From: Methanomassiliicoccales archaeon PtaU1.Bin030
GTDB lineage: Archaea; Thermoplasmatota; Thermoplasmata; Methanomassiliicoccales; Methanomassiliicoccaceae
Reading direction: 5' to 3'
Assembly: GCA_002067635.1 (NCBI GenBank)
Contig: MVRB01000104.1
Coordinates: 1-7,148, forward strand
Length of the DNA stretch: 7,148 bases
Below are positions 1 through 5,261 of the stretch, piece after piece (position 1 is the stretch's first letter; every line of letters starts with the position of its first letter). A program made the translations under genes and the position numbers. The notes under the pieces are model-generated. The model had not been told where the DNA came from. It saw nothing but the letters and a program-made list of their open reading frames with translations, and made no database searches.

Positions 1-505
1 CCAGCTCGGGGCTGCAGATGTGGACCGTCGCCCCATATTGTGGATCACGGTTCTCCACTACCTTCCCCACGATCTCCTCCCAGGTGCCTGTGTAGGTGTC
101 AGGAAGGGCAGGATGGAGGTTGATGATATCGTACCTCTGACATGTGATAGGGTCTATGATGAGCATGTAGCCTGCGAGCACCCCGAAGTCCATGGGGTGA
201 ATTGCGATCCGCTCCCTCAGCCCCTCGCCGTACGCATCCCTCCATCTCTCCAGGTCTTTCACCTTGAGATCCGGCCGGAAGCTGTCCGATGGGAATACGA
301 TCACCGGTATCCCCTCCTCCGTGGCCATGTCGATGAGGCGCTGTCGATAGGCGTTCCCCTTCACAGCGCGGTTGATGAACACGAAGGACACCTTGGCGTC
401 GATATCTCCGTTGTGGACCCATTCCATCAGGGTCCTGAACAGGTTGAGGGATCCTGGTCCTCGGGCGGTGGTGAACCAACCGATGCTCTTGGCTCTATCT
501 CTCAT
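1..505 (-). CDS. PurN-like formyltransferase family protein (partial, C-terminus outside window)
   Basis: The 168 visible codons read as the N-terminal part of a formyltransferase-fold protein, most like phosphoribosylglycinamide formyltransferase (PurN), which moves a formyl group from 10-formyltetrahydrofolate to GAR in purine synthesis. A glycine-rich loop, ARGPGSLNLF at residues 14-23, sits where PurN has its GxGSN phosphate-binding loop, and FINR (43-46) matches the conserved SNR-type strand. INLHPALP at 128-135 matches the catalytic Asn-x-His-Pro segment, giving N129 and H131. GATVH at 158-162 precedes the region that normally carries the catalytic Asp, which lies past the window edge. 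The ATG at 505 has no clear Shine-Dalgarno sequence. An AAATATT box 26-32 nt upstream fits a leaderless transcript. The frame stays open upstream without an ATG. The fold assignment is firm, but GAR as substrate is less certain because the sequence around the catalytic segment is divergent. Confidence 0.8.
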   Translation of the reverse strand, partial: MRDRAKSIGWFTTARGPGSLNLFRTLMEWVHNGDIDAKVSFVFINRAVKGNAYRQRLIDMATEEGIPVIVFPSDSFRPDLKVKDLERWRDAYGEGLRERIAIHPMDFGVLAGYMLIIDPITCQRYDIINLHPALPDTYTGTWEEIVGKVVENRDPQYGATVHICSPEL

Positions 506-526
506 CGTACCGGAAATGCATCGAGG

Positions 527-540
527 CAATATTTGAATCG
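527..540 (-). promoter_or_regulatory. Putative TATA box of the formyltransferase gene
   Basis: On the minus strand this reads ATTCAAATATTGCC. The AT core at 531-537 is centred about 29 nt before the ATG at 505. That is the archaeal distance from TATA box to transcription start, so a leaderless or near-leaderless mRNA is expected. This rests on spacing and composition only. Confidence 0.4.
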
Positions 541-615
541 CGGCCCACAACGTACCTGGCCCATAGACAGCCCCATCCTTTGACACCCGACCTTCCATCC
601 TTGAGATGGCCCGGT

Positions 616-648
616 CCTACACCTATGCCCGCCTGCTATAGGGGTAGG
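616..648. other. Interrupted 11-bp inverted repeat (hairpin or dyad operator)
   Basis: CCTACACCTAT (616-626) and ATAGGGGTAGG (638-648) are reverse complements except for one A/G mismatch, giving 5 bp, one mismatch and 5 bp around an 11-nt loop. A second, mutually exclusive pairing also exists: GCCTGC (631-636) with GCAGGC (653-658). The site lies between the two divergent genes, about 35 bp upstream of the TATA box of the first dehydrogenase gene. An activator or repressor dyad is plausible. A terminator is unlikely because no gene ends here. Confidence 0.4.
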
Positions 649-670
649 TTCGGCAGGCCTAAGGAGCATT

Positions 671-718
671 GTTCTCACCGTTCATTATAAAAATAGAAAA
701 TGTTATTAATGAGAACGG
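671..718 (+). promoter_or_regulatory. TATA box of the first ErcA-like gene framed by inverted repeats
   Basis: TTATAAAAATAG at 685-696 is a strong archaeal TATA-like box. It is framed by dyad arms: GTTCTC (671-676) matches GAGAAC (711-716), and CCGTTC (678-683) matches GAACGG (713-718). A start site about 25 nt downstream of the box would leave a 30-35 nt leader before the ATG at 749. A second AT core, TGTTATTAATG (701-711), would give a leader of about 17 nt. The arms overlap the box and the probable start site, where a repressor would act. Operator function is inferred. Confidence 0.5.
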
Positions 719-748
719 TAGCTCGCCAGTTCTGAGGCCCTCCGTTCC

Positions 749-1903
749 ATGTCCGATCTTCTGCCCGTACGCAAGTTCGTGGCCCCCGAGATCATTTTCG
801 GCAGCGGGTCAAGGCATCTCATCGCCCAACATGTCCTGTCGTTGCATGGACGCTCCGTTCTCCTGGTCAGCGATCCAGGCGTGATAAGGGCCGGTTGGAC
901 CGGGGAGATTGCCGACCTCTTATCCTCAAAAGGCCTGGATGTAACGCTCTTCCATGAGCTGACCCCCAATCCGAAGACCGCCGAGATCATGAAAGGTGCG
1001 GAGGTCTACCGCCGGAACGGGTGCGATGTCATAATATCGGTCGGAGGAGGGAGCGCCATCGACTGCGGTAAGGCCCTGGGGGTGGCGGTCACCAACCATT
1101 GCCACATATTGGAGATGGAGGGGGTCGACCTCGTTAAGCTTCCAGGCCCACCGATGATATGCATACCTACAACAGCCGGCTCCTCCGCGGACGTGTCGCA
1201 GTTCGCGGCCTTCTCCGATGAGACCAGGAGAAGGAAGACAGGGATAGTGAGCAAGACCATGGTGCCCGACCTGACCATCATCGATCCTGAGACGACGGTG
1301 ACGATGCCTCCCCGCCTGACGGCGGCCACAGGCCTCGACGCATTGTGCCATGGCATAGAGGCCTACGTGTCCAACGCCTCCTCCACCATCACCGACCTGA
1401 ACGCCCTGGAGGCCATCCGCCTGCTGACCGACAACCTCCTCCGTGCCTACGACTCCCCGGAGGACCTGAAGGCCCGGGAACCGGTGATGCTGGCCAGCAT
1501 GTATGCCGGGCTCGCCATGTCCAACGCCAGCCTGGGCCTGGTGCACTCCATGGCCCACAGCCTGGGAGGGTACCTCGACTACCCTCACGGAGAGTGCAAC
1601 GCCAAGCTACTGAAGCACGTGATACCGTACAACTACCCCTTCGCCTCGGAAAGGTACCGCAAGATAGAGCAGATAATGCGGGGCTCGAAGCCTGGAGGGA
1701 GTGGAGGCCCCGATGGGCTCGTAGAGGTGCTTGAGGAGATGATCCAGCACATGGGCATGGACCAGGGGCTGTCGGAGCTAGGGATGAAGGAAGAGGACAT
1801 CCCCTATCTGACCGACATCGCGCTCCAAGATGCCTGCCACTACACGAACCCTAGGCCCGTGGTCCGGAGCGATATCGAGGAGCTGTTCTTCAGGGCGCTC
1901 TGA
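749..1903 (+). CDS. ercA: Iron-containing alcohol dehydrogenase, ErcA-like (copy 1)
   Basis: This is a 384-aa group III (Fe-dependent) alcohol dehydrogenase, predicted to interconvert an alcohol and an aldehyde or ketone with NAD(P) in the cytoplasm. GGGSAID (99-105) is the nucleotide-binding glycine turn. The metal ligands of the family are all present: D197 and H201 in TGLDALCHG, H266 in GLVHSMAH, and H280 in PHGECNA; the second conserved His is H270. The motif TTAGSSADVSQFA (141-153), together with the N-terminal VRKFVAPEIIFG, matches my recollection of the ErcA subfamily rather than FucO/AdhB-type enzymes. In Pseudomonas, ErcA belongs to the regulatory network of ethanol oxidation together with sensor kinases. 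Copy 2 follows after 201 bp in the same direction and has identical length. The ATG at 749 fits family length; GAGG at 734-737 is a somewhat distant Shine-Dalgarno candidate. Substrate is unknown. Confidence 0.9.
   Translation: MSDLLPVRKFVAPEIIFGSGSRHLIAQHVLSLHGRSVLLVSDPGVIRAGWTGEIADLLSSKGLDVTLFHELTPNPKTAEIMKGAEVYRRNGCDVIISVGGGSAIDCGKALGVAVTNHCHILEMEGVDLVKLPGPPMICIPTTAGSSADVSQFAAFSDETRRRKTGIVSKTMVPDLTIIDPETTVTMPPRLTAATGLDALCHGIEAYVSNASSTITDLNALEAIRLLTDNLLRAYDSPEDLKAREPVMLASMYAGLAMSNASLGLVHSMAHSLGGYLDYPHGECNAKLLKHVIPYNYPFASERYRKIEQIMRGSKPGGSGGPDGLVEVLEEMIQHMGMDQGLSELGMKEEDIPYLTDIALQDACHYTNPRPVVRSDIEELFFRAL
1520..1575 (+). repeat. 56-bp block identical to 2876-2931 in the paralogous gene
   Basis: The run begins TCCAACGCC and ends GGGTACCT. 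It is identical base for base to 2876-2931 in the second dehydrogenase gene, including every third codon position. It encodes the metal-ligand region SNASLGLVHSMAHSLGGYL. The rest of the pair is only about 60% identical in protein. Confidence 0.9.
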
Positions 1904-1937
1904 CGTATCGCTACGGTCCCCCTGACCATGAACGCAA

Positions 1938-1977
1938 GATCCCCTCTGGACCTCATGCATTTGTCCAACGGGAGATC
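1938..1977 (+). terminator. Imperfect hairpin downstream of the first ErcA-like gene
   Basis: GATC-CCC-tc-TGGAC (1938-1951) pairs with GTCCA-ac-GGG-a-GATC (1963-1977). This gives 12 base pairs with a 2x2 internal loop and a one-base bulge, closed by an 11-nt loop (1952-1962) that contains the palindrome ATGCAT. It starts 35 bp after the TGA at 1901-1903. It could mark the 3' end or stabilise the message. There is no U-run right after it, and archaeal terminators usually depend on U-tracts, so the terminator label is tentative. Confidence 0.35.
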
Positions 1978-1995
1978 CCAGCCAACATCCCCGCC

Positions 1996-2043
1996 CATTA
2001 TTTACCGGCCCTACTGATGGCTACGACGAACGGTGAAATCACC
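1996..2043 (+). promoter_or_regulatory. Upstream TATA candidate plus GGTGA-AA-TCACC dyad
   Basis: CATTATTTACC (1996-2006) is a TATA-like element that would place transcription start near 2027. Just downstream lies GGTGA-AA-TCACC (2032-2043), a dyad with 5-bp arms. The core GGTGARATCAC recurs before hcp at 6736-6746. A GTG inside the dyad (2033) opens the dehydrogenase frame with 24 extra residues, which the paralogue lacks, so I treat this as leader rather than coding sequence. Confidence 0.3.
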
Positions 2044-2063
2044 TGCTGGGGTTGAGGTAGAAA

Positions 2064-2072
2064 GGTTATTAG
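2064..2072 (+). promoter_or_regulatory. Proximal TATA candidate of the second ErcA-like gene
   Basis: GGTTATTAG is centred about 37 nt before the ATG at 2105 and would give a leader of roughly 10-12 nt. GAGG at 2089-2092 (within GGAAGAGGAAC) is the nearest Shine-Dalgarno-like match. The box is weaker than the one ahead of the first copy. Confidence 0.3.
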
Positions 2073-2104
2073 GGCATCATCCCCTGGAAGAGGAACGATC
2101 TCCG

Positions 2105-3259
2105 ATGTATGAACAGTTCCCCGTCAGGAAGTTCGTCGCACCTGAGATAATCCTGGGAAATGGATCTAGAAGCCTTGTAGGGCAATACGCGAAGACCCTC
2201 CACGGTAGAAACGTGTTCTTGGTCAGCGATCCCGGCATCCTTAGGGCAGGATGGGCGGGAGAGGTGCGGGACGAGCTCGAAAGGCAAGATATCCACGTGG
2301 TCCTTTTCGACAAGGTCTCCCCCAACCCCAGGACATCGGAGGTGGCCAAGGGCTCACAGGAGTACCAGGAAAACGAGTGCGACCTGCTTGTGGCCGTGGG
2401 GGGAGGCAGTCCCATGGACTGCGCCAAGGCCATAGGTGCGGTGGTGACCAACCGCTGCCACGTCCTGGACCTGGAAGGTGTCGATGAGGTGACCGTTCCA
2501 GGTCCTCCGATGATATGCGTACCCACCACTGCCGGCTCCTCCGCGGACGTATCTCAGTTCGCGATAATTTCTGACGAGAACAAAAGGCGAAAGTTCGGCA
2601 TAATAAGCAAGGCCATGGTGCCGGACGTATCGCTGATCGATCCCGAGGTGACGCTCACCATGCCGCCCAACCTCACCGCTGAGACCGGGATCGATGCTCT
2701 ATCCCATGCTTTCGAGTCCTACGTTTCCAACGCCTCCTCGAACATGACGGACATGTATGCCCTGGAGGCCACCAAGATGATAGCCCGATACCTCCCACAG
2801 GCCTATGAGGAGCCCGCCGAGCTGAGGTTCCGGGAGAAGGTGATGCTGGGAAGCATGTACGCCGGATTGGCCTTCTCCAACGCCAGCCTGGGCCTGGTGC
2901 ACTCCATGGCCCACAGCCTGGGAGGGTACCTAGACCACTCTCACGGGGAGTGCAACGCCAAGCTCCTGGAGGTCGTGGTGGCATTCAACCACTCGACCGT
3001 CCCGGAACGATACTCCGCACTGGAAGCGGCCATGGACGGTAGCAGCTCGTGCACTACCAGAGGGTTAGAAAGCTTACGTTCCAGGCTCCGGGAGCTCACC
3101 GATAGTCTGGACATGGACCCGGGGCTGTCAAAGATGGGCGTTAGGGAGGAGGACATACCCTACCTGACCGAGAATGCTTACAACGATGCTTGCCACGTCA
3201 CCAACCCCCGACCTGCCTACAGGGAGGACATAGCGAGACTGTTCCATGAGGCGCTCTGA
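2105..3259 (+). CDS. ercA: Iron-containing alcohol dehydrogenase, ErcA-like (copy 2, kinase-coupled)
   Basis: This is a second 384-aa group III alcohol dehydrogenase, collinear with copy 1 without gaps. Ungapped hand alignment gives 229 of 384 identical positions. GGGSPMD (99-105) is the nucleotide-binding turn. D197, H201, H266 and H280 keep the Fe ligand set, so the enzyme should be catalytically competent. It shares the subfamily signatures TTAGSSADVSQFA and VRKFVAPEII. I chose the ATG at 2105, not the GTG at 2033, because it aligns exactly with the start of copy 1. Its last 14 nt overlap the start of the PAS kinase gene, so the two are probably translationally coupled. That points to a role in signalling, as for Pseudomonas ErcA, rather than bulk fermentation. 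The two copies diverge most at residues 290-340, a possible specificity or partner surface. The substrate cannot be read from sequence. Confidence 0.9.
   Translation: MYEQFPVRKFVAPEIILGNGSRSLVGQYAKTLHGRNVFLVSDPGILRAGWAGEVRDELERQDIHVVLFDKVSPNPRTSEVAKGSQEYQENECDLLVAVGGGSPMDCAKAIGAVVTNRCHVLDLEGVDEVTVPGPPMICVPTTAGSSADVSQFAIISDENKRRKFGIISKAMVPDVSLIDPEVTLTMPPNLTAETGIDALSHAFESYVSNASSNMTDMYALEATKMIARYLPQAYEEPAELRFREKVMLGSMYAGLAFSNASLGLVHSMAHSLGGYLDHSHGECNAKLLEVVVAFNHSTVPERYSALEAAMDGSSSCTTRGLESLRSRLRELTDSLDMDPGLSKMGVREEDIPYLTENAYNDACHVTNPRPAYREDIARLFHEAL
2876..2931 (+). repeat. 56-bp block identical to 1520-1575
   Basis: This is the second member of the identical pair, in the same codon frame and at the same protein position (from S258). 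The flanking bases differ at once: G versus C on the left, C versus A on the right. That sharp edge fits a short gene-conversion tract, though codon bias over an invariant motif is the alternative. Confidence 0.9.
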
Positions 3260-4424
3260 GGAAGAAATCCGGGCGGAGGCGCTCCGCCAGAAGATCATCG
3301 GCCTTGGTGAGACCTCTCACCGTAAGAGCTACTACCCCCAGCTGCAGGAGCAGATCGATGAGCTTCATGCTACGCTCAAGGCCCTGCAGGACAGTGAGAA
3401 CAAGTACCGCACCCTGATAGAGAACGTCAACGTGGGGATCTTCCGCAGCGATATCAAGGATAAGGGACGCCTTGTCCAGGCCAATCCTGCGATGTGCAGG
3501 ATACTTGGTTATGAGGACGAGAGGGCGATACTGGAGGCCGATCCTGATGAGTTCTACCAGGATCCGCAGGACCGTAGGGCCATCATAGACGAGCTAAAAA
3601 AAGAGGGGAGGATCAAGGACAAGAAGGTCCGTATGAGGCCGAGGTCGGGTGGCACGATCATTGTCTCCATGACCATGACGGCCCTCTATGATGAAATGGG
3701 CGATATATCGTTCATCGACGGCGTCATTGAGGACATCACGGAGAAGGAGATGAAGGAGGAGGCCCTGAGGCAGGCCAACAAGAAATGGAACCTCCTCAGC
3801 TCCATCACCCGGCACGACATCAACAATCAGGCCATGGTATTGGACGGATACCTTACACTGGCCATGGAGAGGACGACCGATGCCGAGGTCCGGAAGCTGT
3901 TGTCCAAGGCAAGGAGCAGCGTGCAATCCATCGAGAGGCACGTGGCCTTCGCCAAGGACTACCAGGACATAGGCATCAATGCACCCCGGTGGTTCGATCT
4001 CCGGGAATCGCTCATCAACGCACTGATCCCTCTGGACAAGGCGTCTTTGAGCGTCAGGCTGGAGGTGGATGACTATACCATCTTCGCTGACCCAATGATA
4101 GGGAAGGTATTCTACAACCTGGCCCAGAACGTGGTACGCCACAGCAAGGGCTCTGTCCTCGAGATAAGCACAAAGGAGGAGGACGGCAGTCTGGTGCTCT
4201 CCTTCCAGGACAACGGGGTGGGTATCAGGGACAAGTCCCGTCTCTTCATGAGGAGCAATTCAACATCCGGTTTCGGCCTTTTCCTGTCCAAGGAGATACT
4301 GTCGATAACAGGTGTGGACATAAGGGAGACGGGGGAGGCGGGGAAGGGAGCACGCTTCGAGATAATATTCGCAGAGGGTCAGTACAGGTCACCGGCCGCA
4401 TCCCAAGGCCTCCCAAAACAATGA
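3246..4424 (+). CDS. Soluble PAS-domain sensor histidine kinase
   Basis: This 392-aa cytosolic kinase has no hydrophobic segment long enough to cross the membrane. An N-terminal region (about 1-50) contains GLGETSHRKSYYP (19-31), a pre-PAS motif I recall from other PAS signalling proteins, followed by a helical linker. A PAS domain spans roughly 51-165 and ends at the typical DITE. The phosphoacceptor box is TRHDINNQ, with H190. The ATPase domain shows the N-box around N295 (YNLAQNVVRHS), the G1 box DNGVGI (322-327) and the G2 box SGFGLFLSKE (341-350). No receiver domain is fused and no response regulator is visible nearby. The ATG lies inside the dehydrogenase gene (14-nt overlap). The nearest purine-rich tract (3222-3228) is too far upstream to serve it, which favours translational coupling. 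The likely signal is a small molecule or redox state linked to the dehydrogenase; this is inference. Confidence 0.9.
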   Translation: MRRSEEEIRAEALRQKIIGLGETSHRKSYYPQLQEQIDELHATLKALQDSENKYRTLIENVNVGIFRSDIKDKGRLVQANPAMCRILGYEDERAILEADPDEFYQDPQDRRAIIDELKKEGRIKDKKVRMRPRSGGTIIVSMTMTALYDEMGDISFIDGVIEDITEKEMKEEALRQANKKWNLLSSITRHDINNQAMVLDGYLTLAMERTTDAEVRKLLSKARSSVQSIERHVAFAKDYQDIGINAPRWFDLRESLINALIPLDKASLSVRLEVDDYTIFADPMIGKVFYNLAQNVVRHSKGSVLEISTKEEDGSLVLSFQDNGVGIRDKSRLFMRSNSTSGFGLFLSKEILSITGVDIRETGEAGKGARFEIIFAEGQYRSPAASQGLPKQ

Positions 4425-4432
4425 ACTAGGTG

Positions 4433-4456
4433 CCTGCCCTATCTCGTGGCAGGGTG
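4433..4456 (+). promoter_or_regulatory. Hairpin overlapping the Shine-Dalgarno region of the phosphatase gene
   Basis: CCTGCC (4433-4438) pairs perfectly with GGCAGG (4448-4453) around a 9-nt loop. The 3' arm includes the start of AGGGTG (4451-4456), the Shine-Dalgarno candidate four bases before the ATG at 4461, and also the alternative GTG start at 4446. The hairpin could lower translation of this gene relative to the kinase. No U-tract follows, so a terminator is less likely. Confidence 0.3.
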
Positions 4457-4460
4457 CAAA

Positions 4461-5114
4461 ATGGACGGGTGCCGGGTCCTAGACCTATTGAACCAGAACA
4501 AGGACGAGACGATGGCCGTGATCGTGCGTCATGCCGATAGGCCCTCCATCGCCAGCGTGACCGAGAGCCTGGGCGTGGGGCTCAACGAGAAGGGACGGGG
4601 GGATGCCCGGAGGTTCGGCGAGCGTATAACCGGGGAACGCCAGGTGCGGTTCTTCCACAGCCCTGCGGTGCGCTGCCGGGAGACGGCGGAGGCCATGGCC
4701 GTCGGCCTTGCGGGAAATGGAAACAGGGTGCTCGGCTCCACCGAGACCTGGGACCTGTGCGCCCCCTACCTCCTGGACGATAGGACGCTGGAGGTGGCCG
4801 ACAGGCTCGGGCACGGGTTCATGCGCGCATGGTTCAACGGGGAGATCGACGAGGATTGGATACTGCCGGCAGCGGTCGCCTCGGACAAGGTCCTGCGCCC
4901 CATACTGGACCGCCTGGCCGACCCCTTCGTAACCACGCGCTTGGACATTCATGTCTCCCATGATTGGGAGATAATCCTCCTGCGCGAGACGCTGTTCGGA
5001 ACCCGTTACGAGCAGGATGGGTGGATAGGCTATCTGGACGGAATCGTCTTCAATATGGATGGAGCTAAGGTCCTGGCACGGTGGGGCGAGCTCCGCACTG
5101 AGATCACGCCCTGA
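4461..5114 (+). CDS. Histidine phosphatase superfamily protein
   Basis: This 217-aa protein carries the catalytic signature of the histidine phosphatase (phosphoglycerate-mutase-like) superfamily. VRHADRP (22-28) supplies the nucleophile H24 and R23, SPAVRCRETAE (67-77) supplies the second Arg, and VSHDWE (165-170) supplies the second catalytic His, H167. The His-Asp form of that last motif resembles branch 2 acid phosphatases, while the short length and the SPAxR box resemble branch 1 (SixA, PhoE). Substrate is therefore open: a small phosphoester, or a phosphohistidine protein as for SixA. There is no signal peptide, so it is cytosolic. It starts 36 bp after the kinase stop on the same strand and probably shares its mRNA. 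I prefer the ATG at 4461 because AGGGTG lies four bases before it; a GTG at 4446 would add five residues. Confidence 0.8.
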   Translation: MDGCRVLDLLNQNKDETMAVIVRHADRPSIASVTESLGVGLNEKGRGDARRFGERITGERQVRFFHSPAVRCRETAEAMAVGLAGNGNRVLGSTETWDLCAPYLLDDRTLEVADRLGHGFMRAWFNGEIDEDWILPAAVASDKVLRPILDRLADPFVTTRLDIHVSHDWEIILLRETLFGTRYEQDGWIGYLDGIVFNMDGAKVLARWGELRTEITP

Positions 5115-5121
5115 GGATTCT

Positions 5122-5134
5122 GTGCCCAAGGCAC
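5122..5134 (+). other. Short perfect hairpin just after the phosphatase gene
   Basis: GTGCC-CAA-GGCAC begins 8 nt after the TGA at 5112-5114. The 5-bp stem with a 3-nt loop could protect or define the 3' end. There is no U-run after it, so termination is not shown. Confidence 0.25.
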
Positions 5135-5188
5135 GGCCTGGAACATAACCTTGCCGGCATCGGAGAGGCGGAGGCTGGGATCGAGGAT

Positions 5189-5224
5189 GGTGCGGGTCCT
5201 GGCACCAAAGGACATTTTTATTAG
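5189..5224 (+). promoter_or_regulatory. Hairpin followed by T-rich TATA box of the flavoprotein gene
   Basis: ATTTTTATTA (5214-5223) is a TATA-like element about 40 nt before the ATG at 5262, predicting a leader of roughly 17 nt. Immediately upstream, GGTGC (5189-5193) pairs with GCACC (5202-5206) around 8 nt. The hairpin plus T-tract could also end the upstream transcript, so one site may serve both as terminator of the kinase/phosphatase unit and as promoter of the next gene. Confidence 0.4.
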
Positions 5225-5261
5225 TGCCGCCTCGTACAGGTATCGAGACAGAGGCACGTGG

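Noticed and set aside
20..583. 187-aa open frame on the plus strand
   Set aside because: It is antisense to the formyltransferase gene, whose conserved motifs are on the minus strand; the plus-strand translation shows no domain and spans the other gene's promoter.
926..1588. 220-aa open frame antisense to the first dehydrogenase gene
   Set aside because: It is low-complexity His/Gly/Arg-rich translation typical of the opposite strand of a GC-rich gene; the plus-strand protein has full family motifs.
2033..2104. 24-residue N-terminal extension of the second dehydrogenase from a GTG
   Set aside because: The ATG at 2105 aligns exactly with the start of the paralogue, and the extension overlaps promoter and dyad elements.
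3305..3320. GGTGAG...CTCACC inverted repeat inside the kinase gene
   Set aside because: It lies within well-conserved coding sequence for the GLGETSHRK motif, so it is most simply a by-product of the codons.
3594..4142. 182-aa open frame antisense to the kinase gene
   Set aside because: No recognisable motif; fully inside the kinase gene, whose PAS and catalytic boxes are intact.
4485..5129. 214-aa open frame antisense to the phosphatase gene
   Set aside because: It mirrors the phosphatase reading frame almost end to end and shows no domain of its own; the sense protein has the RHA and SHD catalytic motifs.
5151..5261. 37-residue N-terminal extension of the flavoprotein from a TTG
   Set aside because: The stretch contains the TATA box and a hairpin, and the flavodoxin fold starts at MKVLAIMGSP with its own GAGG upstream.
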